Shown here piece after piece: positions 1 to 6,045 of a stretch of DNA of 6,344 nt. The stretch covers positions 1 through 6,344 of the forward strand of contig JAIYEB010000371.1 of the NCBI GenBank assembly GCA_027487195.1, given 5' to 3'. How positions within the stretch are numbered: position 1 is the first letter of the stretch; each line of letters opens with the position of its first letter. The position numbers were made by a program, and so were the translations under genes. This DNA is from Hyphomicrobiales bacterium. GTDB lineage: Bacteria > Pseudomonadota > Alphaproteobacteria > Rhizobiales > UBA4765. Under the pieces are notes generated by a model. That model did no database searches. It had not been told where the DNA came from and saw only the letters and a list, made by a program, of their open reading frames with translations.

Positions 1-1868
1 CGCTCGCCCCAGTTGGACAGGCGCACGATGATGATCGCGGCATTGACGGGTGCAGGGCGCGACAGGCCGGGCGCGATGATCGAGAGATAGGACGAGATGA
101 TGCCCTGATCGCGATAGGGGTTCAGGATGCTCTCGACCTCCTTCACGCGCTCGCGGGTATAGCTCAGAGAGGAGCCTTCCGGCGCGCTGACGGAGACAAG
201 GATCGTGCCTCGATCTTCGACAGGTGCAAATTCCTTGGGGATCAAGACGAACAGCTGCACGGCCAGGAACGAGACAAACGCGCCCGTGGCAATCACGATC
301 AATGGCGCAGCCAGCGCACCGCGCAGCAGCCAGCGATAGCCCTTCTGCATTCCGACGAAGAAGGGCTCGGTCCAATGGTGGATCTTGCCATGGTGCGATG
401 ACAGAAGCTTGGAACACAGCATCGGCGTCAGCGTGCGTGCGACCACGCCCGAGAAGCCAATGGAGGCGGCAAGCGTTATGCCGAATTCGCGGAACAGGCG
501 TCCGGTCTCGCCATCCATGAAGGCGATGGGAATGAAGACCGACATCAAGGTGATCGTGGTCGCGATCACGGCGAAGGCAATCTCGCGCGCGCCAAGGAAT
601 GAGGCGAGCAGGGGCGGCTCGCCTTCTTCAATTCTGCGATGGACGTTTTCGACCTCGACAATGGCGTCGTCGACAACAATGCCGACCGCAAGCACGATTG
701 CCAGCAATGTCAGCGTGTTGATCGAGAAGCCGAACGCCCAGAGCACGATGAACGTCGGAATGATCGAGACCGGAATGGCAATCGCCGCCACGACCGTCGA
801 GCGCCACGACCGCAGGAAGATCATGATGACGAGAATGACGAGCGCAATGCCTTCCGCGAGCACAACAAGAACGCCCTTGATGGACGCGTTGATGAACACG
901 GCTTCGTTGTAGAGAAGCTGCGCTTCCGTGCCTTCTGGCAGGACCTCGCGGATCTTCTCGAGTTCGGCCACAACGCCGTTGGCAACCGACAATGTGTTGG
1001 CGGTCGCCTGGCGGATGATGCCAAGGCCGATTGCGGTTGTTCCGCTGGTGAAGAATTCGAAGCGCTCATCCTCGGCAGCAACGACAACGCGCGCCACTTC
1101 GCCAAGGCGAACGAGGTAGCCGTTGCGATTGGAAATCACGATGGCTTCAAACTGACGACGATCCGACAGCTTCGAGTCCGTCTTCACGGTCAATTCGCGC
1201 TGCATGGAGGTCAGTCGACCGCCGGGCAGGTCAACATTCTGGCGACGGATGGCCGCTTCAACGTCGGTCACTGTCAGCCCACGTGCGGCGAGCGCCTGGC
1301 GATCGATCTGAACGCGCAGGGCAAAGCGCCGCTCACCACCGACATTGACGTTGGCAACGCCCGGCACCGTCGCAATACGGTCAACGACGTTACGGCGCAG
1401 GAAGTCGGTCAACTCCATGGAGTCGAGATTGCGCGACGTGATGCCAATCCACATGATCGCCTGTGCGTTGGCGTCAACACGCGCAATGACGGGCGGATCC
1501 ACGCCTTGCGGCAAGCGCGCCGCGACACGGGCCACGCGGTCGCGCACATCGGCCGCCGCCGCATCCGGGTCGCGGCTGACATTGAATTCAACCGTGATCT
1601 GCGAGCGATCATTCTGGCTTTGGGATGTAATCTGCCGGATGCCTTCAATGCCGGCGATTGCGCGTTCGACAACTTCCGTAACGCGGTTCTCGACAACTTC
1701 GTTCGCTGCACCCCGATAGGCCGTCGTGACCGAAACCACCGGCGGATCTGTTGCCGGAAACTCGCGAACGGGAAGCCCGATCAGCGACGCGATGCCTGCG
1801 ACGCACAAAAGCAGCGAAAACACGCTGGCAAAGACCGGGCGGCGGATGGAGACGTCTGAGAGCTGCAT
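1..1868 (-). CDS. RND efflux pump inner-membrane permease (AcrB/MexB-like, HAE1 type), 3' end cut off
   Basis: Proton-driven inner-membrane exporter that would pass substrates to the periplasmic adaptor encoded just upstream. Only residues 1-622 of a family normally about 1,030-1,050 aa lie in the window; the frame is open at base 1. Visible landmarks: the N-terminal cytoplasmic helix and TM1 (SIRRPVFASVFSLLL, residues 7-21), the typical porter-domain start (LPVREFPATDPP, 32-43), TM2-TM4 from about residue 331, and the paired aspartates D400-D401 in VGIVVDDAIVEVENV (395-409), which match the proton-relay pair of AcrB TM4. TM5-TM6 and the start of the second periplasmic loop (IPKEFAPVEDRG) follow. 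The reading frame is intact throughout. Start: ATG at 1868, with a weak AGAGA about 8 bases upstream and only 18 bases after the adaptor's stop, so the two genes are likely co-transcribed. The substrate cannot be told from this part. Confidence 0.96.
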   Translation of the reverse strand, partial: MQLSDVSIRRPVFASVFSLLLCVAGIASLIGLPVREFPATDPPVVSVTTAYRGAANEVVENRVTEVVERAIAGIEGIRQITSQSQNDRSQITVEFNVSRDPDAAAADVRDRVARVAARLPQGVDPPVIARVDANAQAIMWIGITSRNLDSMELTDFLRRNVVDRIATVPGVANVNVGGERRFALRVQIDRQALAARGLTVTDVEAAIRRQNVDLPGGRLTSMQRELTVKTDSKLSDRRQFEAIVISNRNGYLVRLGEVARVVVAAEDERFEFFTSGTTAIGLGIIRQATANTLSVANGVVAELEKIREVLPEGTEAQLLYNEAVFINASIKGVLVVLAEGIALVILVIMIFLRSWRSTVVAAIAIPVSIIPTFIVLWAFGFSINTLTLLAIVLAVGIVVDDAIVEVENVHRRIEEGEPPLLASFLGAREIAFAVIATTITLMSVFIPIAFMDGETGRLFREFGITLAASIGFSGVVARTLTPMLCSKLLSSHHGKIHHWTEPFFVGMQKGYRWLLRGALAAPLIVIATGAFVSFLAVQLFVLIPKEFAPVEDRGTILVSVSAPEGSSLSYTRERVKEVESILNPYRDQGIISSYLSIIAPGLSRPAPVNAAIIIVRLSNWGE

Positions 1869-1886
1869 CTTGGTTCTCTCTATCCG

Positions 1887-3227
1887 TCAGCGCGTCTGGG
1901 TCGCAGGTGGTGTGGCCGGAGCCTGCGCCTGCGGAACCGGTACTGGGCCAGGGGCAGCCGCTGCGGGGGCAGCCGCGGCAGGTGCTGCGCCTGCGGGAGC
2001 TGCAGCGCCCGGGGGACGCGGTCCTCCGCCAGGAGGCCCACCGGCCGGTGGGCCGCCCTGGCCAAGCGGACGGGCGGTCACCTGCATGCCCTGCCTGACG
2101 CGTTGCACGCCGCGCACGACGACCATTTCGCCGGCTGTAACGCCGTTCAAAACCTCGACGCGGCCTTCAAGCCGCTGGCCAAGTTCGAGGACCCGGCGCT
2201 CGACGCGCCCTTCGCGAACGACGAATGCGAGCTGTCTTGGCCCTTCACCGACAATGGCTTCCTCGGCAATCAGGAGCGCATTCTCGCGTGTGACCACCTG
2301 CAACCCGACATTCATGAACATGCCAGGGCGCAGCGCCATATCCGGATTGTCGATGATCGCTGTCAGGCGCACGCTGCGGGTCACTGTATCAATGCGCGTA
2401 TCGATCACCTCGACCCGACCGTTGAAGGTCCGGTCACGGTGAGCAATCGTCTGGGCAGTAATGGGCGCACCAACGGCAATGCGGCTGATCAGCCCTTCCG
2501 GCACCTGGAAGTCGAGGCGAATGCGCACGAGATCATCAAGGGTCGTGACGGGAGTGCGTGGCTCGACCAGAGCGCCGACAGACACCTGACGCACACCTGT
2601 CCGTCCCGAAAACGGCGCATGGATCGACAGATCAGCAAGCCGGGCCTCAGCAGACCGCGCGCGTGCTTGCGCCGCCACGATGGCCGATTCTGCCGTACGC
2701 ATTGTCATGGTCAGATCGGTGACCTGCGCTTCGGTGCCAGCGCCGGTCTGGCGGAGTTGGCGCGCACGCTCAAGCCTTTGGCCGGTCTCGTTGCGCTGGG
2801 CTTCAAGCTGCCCAACAGCAGCAACCGCTGCTTCAAAGTCCGCACGCCGTTCTGCCGCGTCAAGCCGCACGAGTTCCTGGCCGACTGTGACAAGCTGACC
2901 TTCGTTGAATGCCAAACGTTCGACGATTCCGGAGACCTTGGTTGTTATGACAACCGATTCATAAGCGCGCGTCGAGCCGACCGCCTCGGCTGTTTCGATG
3001 ACCGTACCACGCGTGATGGGCGCGATCTCGACGATCGGCGCGCTACCAGCACCACCAGGGCCGCCGGGACCACCAGGACGCGGAGCGCCGGGTGCTGTGG
3101 CCGTTGCCGCCGCAGGTGTGCCGCCGAGGCCCGGGATGTAACCGCGGATTGTTTCCCACTGGGTATACCCACCATAGCCAAGGCCACCAACGACGCCAAT
3201 GACGGCAAGCTGCAAGTACCAACGCAT
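1887..3227 (-). CDS. RND efflux periplasmic adaptor (membrane fusion protein, HlyD/AcrA-like)
   Basis: Adaptor linking the RND permease to an outer-membrane channel in the periplasm. It is 446 aa. Residues 5-20 are one hydrophobic segment without a lipobox cysteine, so it is probably anchored by an uncleaved helix rather than a lipid. A Gly/Pro/Ala linker (about 36-63) follows. The first lipoyl half is near 90-123 (TTKVSGIVERLAFNEGQLV), a short alpha-hairpin spans about 124-199, and the second lipoyl half is SIHAPFSGRTGVRQVSVGAL (201-220). Beta-barrel and membrane-proximal domains follow, with the family motif MALRPGMFMNVGL (297-309). The domains end near residue 387; the last 60 residues are an unusual Pro/Ala/Gly-rich tail. 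Start: ATG 3227, preceded by GAGGTG (3237-3232 on the minus strand) at 4 bases spacing. It is the first gene of the pump operon; no TetR or MarR regulator gene adjoins it. Confidence 0.96.
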   Translation of the reverse strand: MRWYLQLAVIGVVGGLGYGGYTQWETIRGYIPGLGGTPAAATATAPGAPRPGGPGGPGGAGSAPIVEIAPITRGTVIETAEAVGSTRAYESVVITTKVSGIVERLAFNEGQLVTVGQELVRLDAAERRADFEAAVAAVGQLEAQRNETGQRLERARQLRQTGAGTEAQVTDLTMTMRTAESAIVAAQARARSAEARLADLSIHAPFSGRTGVRQVSVGALVEPRTPVTTLDDLVRIRLDFQVPEGLISRIAVGAPITAQTIAHRDRTFNGRVEVIDTRIDTVTRSVRLTAIIDNPDMALRPGMFMNVGLQVVTRENALLIAEEAIVGEGPRQLAFVVREGRVERRVLELGQRLEGRVEVLNGVTAGEMVVVRGVQRVRQGMQVTARPLGQGGPPAGGPPGGGPRPPGAAAPAGAAPAAAAPAAAAPGPVPVPQAQAPATPPATQTR

Positions 3228-3231
3228 GGTT

Positions 3232-3237
3232 CACCTC
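3232..3237 (-). promoter_or_regulatory. Ribosome binding site of the adaptor gene
   Basis: The minus strand reads GAGGTG four bases before the ATG at 3227. It is a good Shine-Dalgarno match and fixes the start of the adaptor gene. Confidence 0.75.
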
Positions 3238-3243
3238 GGAACA

Positions 3244-3263
3244 GCGCCGGAAAGGCGCGCCTT
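3244..3263 (-). promoter_or_regulatory. Overlapping inverted repeats in the leader of the pump operon
   Basis: Two overlapping symmetric elements lie about 17-36 bases before the adaptor start. One is a perfect 12-base palindrome, AAGGCGCGCCTT, at 3252-3263. The other is a 5-bp hairpin at 3244-3258: arms GCGCC (3244-3248) and GGCGC (3254-3258) with a 5-base loop. Both are seen directly in the sequence. Whether they act as a DNA operator, as RNA structure near the ribosome binding site, or not at all is unknown. They share the GGCGC arm, so the RNA forms would be mutually exclusive. Confidence 0.35.
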
Positions 3264-3377
3264 CAGATTTAAGTTAGATACGTGTTATTCTCTTGGCGGG
3301 ATGTGACCTACCATAAAATTTAGAATGCTGAAGCCATATCACGCGCCTGTGACTGACCTCGACTTATTCACCTTAAC

Positions 3378-3395
3378 CCCATGAAGGGTCATGGG
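3378..3395. repeat. Perfect 7-bp inverted repeat with 4-base loop
   Basis: CCCATGA (3378-3384) and TCATGGG (3389-3395) are exact reverse complements separated by AGGG. Neither strand has a following T tract, so it does not look like an intrinsic terminator. It lies about 150 bases upstream of the pump adaptor start and 270 upstream of the plus-strand gene, so an operator or a structured leader element is possible. Confidence 0.5.
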
Positions 3396-3606
3396 AAAAG
3401 CGCGCTGATCCTTCGCAATGGTGTCTCCCCGCAGTCCAAGGTCCGGTCCAAAGTGCCGATTTGCGCATCAGGATGCACTGAACTGCCTAGAAATCGACCA
3501 CAGTTCGCGCCCGGTCTGGGTTCGGTTCCCGCTACTGCGACAGCCAGAAATTCGGCTCCTCGCCCGTTCGTCCAAAAAAACCTCCTGATCAAGGCCTAGA
3601 ACGTTC

Positions 3607-3636
3607 TTGACGTTTTTAGGTCGAAATGTAGATAAT
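3607..3636 (+). promoter_or_regulatory. Sigma70-like promoter of the DUF6356-type gene
   Basis: TTGACG at 3607-3612 (-35) and GATAAT at 3631-3636 (-10) are separated by 18 bases; each matches the consensus at five of six positions. The predicted start of transcription is near 3643, which leaves a leader of about 20 bases that contains the ribosome binding site. The -10 element overlaps the dyad at 3627-3645, so access of polymerase could be blocked by a protein bound there. Confidence 0.6.
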
Positions 3637-3645
3637 GTTTCTACA
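3627..3645. promoter_or_regulatory. Candidate operator: 6-bp dyad TGTAGA-N7-TCTACA
   Basis: TGTAGA at 3627-3632 and TCTACA at 3640-3645 form a perfect inverted repeat with 7 bases between the arms, 19 bases in all. It covers the -10 element and the likely transcription start of the downstream gene, the classical place for a repressor site. The size and symmetry fit a dimeric helix-turn-helix regulator; which one is unknown. Confidence 0.45.
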
Positions 3646-3653
3646 AAACGAGC

Positions 3654-3658
3654 AGGAG
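3654..3658 (+). promoter_or_regulatory. Ribosome binding site deciding the ATG at 3665
   Basis: AGGAG, six bases before the ATG at 3665. An in-frame ATG also occurs at 3635, but that codon lies inside the -10 element and has no Shine-Dalgarno sequence. The start at 3665 is therefore preferred. Confidence 0.75.
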
Positions 3659-3664
3659 ACAGGC

Positions 3665-3910
3665 ATGTCCAACCCTTTCACGGACCATCCGCATCATGTC
3701 GGTGAAACCTACCTCCAGCACTTGCGCTTCGCGTCAGGCTTTGGCCTCAAGATGATCGGCGGCGGGCTCGCATGTTTCATGCACGGGCTGTTTCCGTTCC
3801 TGTTCAAGACGACAGGCAGCCGCACGATCCGCAGCCTTCATGACGTCATCACCGCGCCACGCGGTCACGCGCACAGCGCACCTGCGCCAATTCGCCAGGC
3901 CGCAGAATAG
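3665..3910 (+). CDS. DUF6356-type small protein of unknown function
   Basis: An 81-residue protein with the pattern of the DUF6356 family as I remember it: an N-terminal FTDHPHHVGETYLQHL (5-20), then a Gly/Ala-rich hydrophobic part (about 23-47, FGLKMIGGGLACFMHGLFPF), then KTTGSRTIRSLHD. The hydrophobic part suggests membrane association, possibly one transmembrane or re-entrant helix. Old annotations sometimes call such proteins capsule biosynthesis proteins; I know of no experimental support for that. The last 15 or so residues are a poorly structured His/Pro/Ala tail. The start is set by AGGAG at 3654-3658. It has its own promoter and stands alone. Its stop codon (3908-3910) directly touches the stop of the convergent CoA-binding gene (3911), with no bases between. 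Confidence 0.85.
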   Translation: MSNPFTDHPHHVGETYLQHLRFASGFGLKMIGGGLACFMHGLFPFLFKTTGSRTIRSLHDVITAPRGHAHSAPAPIRQAAE

Positions 3911-4438
3911 TCAGTTTTCGAGGCGGATCCCGAGGCTTTGCACGCGGTTTCCTTGCTGGATCGGCTTTTTCGCAGATATCACGCGCGAGTTGACGCCCAT
4001 CCAGCTGATCTCAGATGACAGCCGCCCGTATTCGATTTTCGGACAACGATCCATCACGACCATGACGCCGGCGGCTTCCGCCTTGGCAGCCGCTGCATCG
4101 TTTCTGACGCCAAGCTGCATCCATATCACCTTGGGCAGGGGCGAGAGCGCGAGAGCCTCATCAACCACACCCATGGCGGCCTCGGCATTGCGGAACACAT
4201 CGACCATGTCGATCGGGCCGGGCACTGCTGCAAGGGATGCATAGACCGGCAATCCAGCGATGGTTTGTCCCGCGAGGCCAGGATTGATCGGCAGGACCTC
4301 GTAGCCCTTCTCCGTCAGGTACTTGACGACAAAAAAGGAAGGCCGTGCAGGGTTGGCTGATGCGCCGACAATTGCGACACGTTTCACCGTCGCGAGGATC
4401 CGCCGGATGTAGGCCTCGGGATAGCTGTCATGGTTCAT
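3911..4438 (-). CDS. CoA-binding protein (YccU-like, CoA_binding_2 family)
   Basis: A 175-aa soluble Rossmann-fold protein of the family related to the CoA-binding domain of succinyl-CoA synthetase. Family signatures in order: the nucleotide-binding loop VAIVGASANPARPS (21-34), INPGLAGQTIAGLPVYASL (51-69), IDMVDVFR (76-83), VIWMQLGVRND (104-114) and MDRCPKIEYGRL (129-140). The first 140 residues cover the usual domain. The last 35 residues (SWMGVNSRVISAKKP and onward) are a C-terminal extension. The family binds CoA in vitro, but its cellular role is not settled. Start: ATG 4438, with GAGG about 9 bases upstream, two bases after the stop of the small membrane protein, so translation is probably coupled. 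Last gene of the four-gene run; it ends flush against the convergent DUF6356-type gene. Confidence 0.93.
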   Translation of the reverse strand: MNHDSYPEAYIRRILATVKRVAIVGASANPARPSFFVVKYLTEKGYEVLPINPGLAGQTIAGLPVYASLAAVPGPIDMVDVFRNAEAAMGVVDEALALSPLPKVIWMQLGVRNDAAAAKAEAAGVMVVMDRCPKIEYGRLSSEISWMGVNSRVISAKKPIQQGNRVQSLGIRLEN

Positions 4439-4440
4439 GT

Positions 4441-4668
4441 CTAGCGCCTCAGGGTTCGCACGAGTGTCGGGCCAAACGTGCGCGCAGCCACGAGCCCAAG
4501 GGCTGCGCCAATGGCCGCCGCTCCGGCCTGAACATAGAGCGACGTTGCGCCGAAGACGGTGGCGATCTCAACCGCAATCGAACCAAAGCATACCATGAAC
4601 ACGACCATGATCATCCGGTCGATCCAGGCTGGGCGTGGGCCGGCTTTGGGGGGCTTTGACGGGATCAT
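4441..4668 (-). CDS. Small two-helix membrane protein, unrecognised
   Basis: A 75-aa protein I cannot assign to a family. A short Pro/Lys-rich head (IPSKPPKAGPRPAWIDR, 2-18) is followed by two hydrophobic segments, about 19-40 and 44-62, and a basic tail (RTFGPTLVRTLRR). By the positive-inside rule both ends would face the cytoplasm in a helical hairpin. Its ATG overlaps the TGA of the crotonase gene as ATGA (4668-4665), and the CoA-binding gene starts two bases after its stop. There is no strong ribosome binding site, so it probably relies on translational coupling. The overlap and the clear membrane pattern support it as real. It may hold one of its soluble neighbours at the membrane, but this is only inference. 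Confidence 0.8.
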   Translation of the reverse strand: MIPSKPPKAGPRPAWIDRMIMVVFMVCFGSIAVEIATVFGATSLYVQAGAAAIGAALGLVAARTFGPTLVRTLRR

Positions 4669-5477
4669 GGTTGCGGCCAGTTTGGTGGGCGTTTGTTTGA
4701 AAATGCCGAGATGCCTGCTTCGGCTTCAGCCATAAGCATGTTCTCGACCATGACGGCGGCGCAATGGGCGTAGGCCTCATCAAGCGACATCTCAGCCTGG
4801 CGCGCAAACGCTTCCTTGCCAATCCTGACGACGCGGCCCGCACGCCCCGCAATCGACGCAGCCAATGACATGGTCTCGGTCATGAGATCGCCCAATGGGA
4901 CCACACGATTGATCAGGCCCCAGCTCCGTGCGGTCTCGGCATCGATCATGTCGCCTGTCAGCAGCATTTCCATCGCTGCCTTGCGCGGCACATTGCGCGA
5001 CAACGCAACCATGGGCGTTGAGCAAAACAAGCCAATGGAGACGCCGGGTGTACAAAACCGCGCGCCCTCGGCGGCAACGGCCAGATCGCAGGACGCCACA
5101 AGCTGAAGGCCCGCGGCGGTTGCAATGCCCTGCACCTCCGCAATGACGGGCTGGGGTTGGCGCACGATGCTGGTCATCAGGGCGGCACAGCGACCCATCA
5201 CATCGGCAAAGGCTGCGCGGCCGCCATCAGGTTCGCTGCGGCGCGCCGTCATTTCCTTGAGGTCGTGGCCGGCGCAAAACACCGGCCCTTCTGCGGCAAT
5301 CACAATGGCGCGGACCTCGCGGGACGTGCGGGCGACATCAAGGGCTGCCTGCAGTGCTGCCATCATCGCATCGGACAAGGCGTTGCGACTGTTCGGATTG
5401 GCAAGCGTCAGCCGCAACACGTTGCCGGAAAGGTGTTGCTTCAACAGCGGCTCAGCCATGCTGTCCGGAGCCGCCAT
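4665..5477 (-). CDS. ECHDC3-like enoyl-CoA hydratase/isomerase family protein, catalytic glutamates absent
   Basis: A 270-aa crotonase-fold protein of full family length. It shows the CoA-binding and oxyanion-hole motif FCAGHDLKEM (67-76), GIATAAGLQLVASCDLAVA (117-135), FCTPGVSIGLFCSTPMVALS (141-160) and the trailing VPRKAAMEMLLTGDMIDA (163-180). This wording resembles vertebrate ECHDC3 more than ECHS1. Aligned by eye with rat crotonase, the two catalytic glutamates (E144, E164) fall on Q125 and G145, so ordinary hydratase activity is doubtful. It may bind or isomerise acyl-CoA by another route, act as a thioesterase or hydrolase, or be non-catalytic. Start: ATG 5477, two bases after the upstream stop, with AGGAG 10 bases before it. 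ATG 5459 (residue 7) is an alternative. It overlaps the next gene by 4 bases (ATGA). Confidence 0.94.
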   Translation of the reverse strand: MAAPDSMAEPLLKQHLSGNVLRLTLANPNSRNALSDAMMAALQAALDVARTSREVRAIVIAAEGPVFCAGHDLKEMTARRSEPDGGRAAFADVMGRCAALMTSIVRQPQPVIAEVQGIATAAGLQLVASCDLAVAAEGARFCTPGVSIGLFCSTPMVALSRNVPRKAAMEMLLTGDMIDAETARSWGLINRVVPLGDLMTETMSLAASIAGRAGRVVRIGKEAFARQAEMSLDEAYAHCAAVMVENMLMAEAEAGISAFSNKRPPNWPQP

Positions 5478-5479
5478 CC

Positions 5480-5980
5480 CTAGTCCGCTCCTGCGATGGC
5501 CTTGAGGCGGGCCATGAACGGCCGCACGGCTTCGACATTGCCACCCGGCGGGCGCATCCGTTCGAGCTGGCGCATCTCATCCTCAAGCTCGGCATGCATG
5601 CGCTGGCGGTCTTCTGCCGAGAGGTTTCGATCTGCATCGATCTCGGCGCGCAGATTCGCGACCGTGTTGGCCATGTCCGAAAGCCCGCTGTCGGGATCGG
5701 CAAAGGCAGTTGCGCTCATCACGGCCTGAACCGTGCGTTCCCAGGTCTCGACGGTGTTGAAGCCGTGCTTTTCAAGAACGGCCTGGATCTCGGCACGCAC
5801 GCGCGGCTCGCGGGCAAAGGTTGCAAACCCCTCGTCCGTGGGATCGACCGGCGGGCGTGCAGCAGCGCGTGACAGGCGCCGCATGAGCAGGCGCATCTCG
5901 TCGAATGCCGCGAGGAATCGGCGAACCGCGCTCTCATCAATGTCTATCGGGCGGCTTGGATCAAAAAACAGGGTGGACAT
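5480..5980 (-). CDS. Hypothetical protein, 166 aa, unrecognised
   Basis: First gene of the four-gene run. I do not recognise the family. No signal peptide or membrane segment is visible. The protein is predicted helical and charged: a first helical part with FLAAFDEMRLLMRRLSR (22-38), a central domain with REPRVRAEIQAVLEKHGFNT (57-76) and ETWERTVQAVMSATAF (78-93), then a probable coiled coil (about 103-142, ANLRAEIDADRNL through ELEDEMRQLERM). The frame extends upstream to an in-frame ATG at 6025 and TTG at 6034. The ATG at 5980 is preferred because it has GGAG five bases upstream, begins a plausible sequence (MSTLFFDPSRPIDID), and leaves 65 bases for a divergent promoter. The crotonase gene starts two bases after its TAG stop. 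Confidence 0.82.
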   Translation of the reverse strand: MSTLFFDPSRPIDIDESAVRRFLAAFDEMRLLMRRLSRAAARPPVDPTDEGFATFAREPRVRAEIQAVLEKHGFNTVETWERTVQAVMSATAFADPDSGLSDMANTVANLRAEIDADRNLSAEDRQRMHAELEDEMRQLERMRPPGGNVEAVRPFMARLKAIAGAD

Positions 5981-6045
5981 CCGGGCTCCGGCGCGCTGAG
6001 TCGGGATCAGGTTTGTGCAAATCATATACGCCAAAAGAGAAGCCC
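5981..6045. promoter_or_regulatory. Divergent promoter region between the four-gene run and the thioesterase gene
   Basis: Sixty-five bases separate the start at 5980 (minus) from the start at 6046 (plus), so promoters for both directions must lie or overlap here, or extend into the genes. The AT-rich core TTTGTGCAAATCATATA (6012-6028) is the only visible candidate for -10 type elements. I cannot assign -35/-10 pairs with confidence on either strand. The arrangement suggests shared control of the divergent units. Confidence 0.45.
5986..5989 (-). promoter_or_regulatory. Ribosome binding site deciding the start at 5980
   Basis: GGAG on the minus strand, five bases before the ATG at 5980. The upstream alternatives at 6025 and 6034 would leave only 11-20 bases before the divergent gene and show no comparable signal. 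Confidence 0.6.

Larger units (their letters stand above)
3228..3664. other. 437-base intergenic region between divergent transcription units
   Basis: This region separates the pump operon (minus) from the DUF6356-type gene (plus). It is locally more AT-rich than the coding DNA, notably 3265-3345, as expected of regulatory sequence. It contains the pump leader palindrome, a 7-bp hairpin at 3378-3395, and a sigma70-like promoter with a dyad at 3607-3645. I found no convincing -35/-10 pair for the pump operon on the minus strand. Short open frames inside 3381-3600 exist on both strands but resemble no known protein and lack good start signals. The stretch 3396-3600 otherwise shows nothing I can name. 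Confidence 0.6.

Noticed and set aside
639..1859. A 406-codon open frame on the plus strand
   Set aside because: It lies wholly antisense to the RND permease, whose frame is intact and matches the family throughout. The translation is rich in Arg/Asp/His and resembles no known protein, typical of antisense frames in GC-rich DNA.
2103..3272. A 389-codon open frame on the plus strand
   Set aside because: It is antisense to the efflux adaptor gene, which has clear family motifs and a good ribosome binding site. The antisense translation has no recognisable domain.
3434..3451. GTCCAA repeated at 12-base spacing (3434 and 3446), resembling tandem regulator half-sites
   Set aside because: Only two short copies occur, with a third isolated at 3570. 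No known binding motif fits, and chance is a sufficient explanation.
3518..3530. T-arm-like sequence GGGTTCGGTTCCC, suggesting a tRNA or tmRNA acceptor piece
   Set aside because: The stem has only three Watson-Crick pairs, and no matching acceptor stem, D arm or anticodon arm can be built on either side.
3381..3599. Short open frames on both strands (72 codons plus, 67 codons minus)
   Set aside because: They have no recognisable family and no good start signals; the minus one needs a TTG start without a fitting ribosome binding site. They overlap each other in a region with regulatory features.
3602..3617. Possible alphaproteobacterial LexA box (GTTC-N7-GTTC) near the small gene promoter
   Set aside because: The first half GTTC is present at 3603-3606, but the second position reads TTTT, so the motif is not satisfied.
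3635..3664. Upstream in-frame ATG at 3635 as start of the DUF6356-type protein
   Set aside because: This ATG lies inside the likely -10 element and has no ribosome binding site, while the ATG at 3665 has AGGAG at six bases spacing and begins at the expected family N-terminus.
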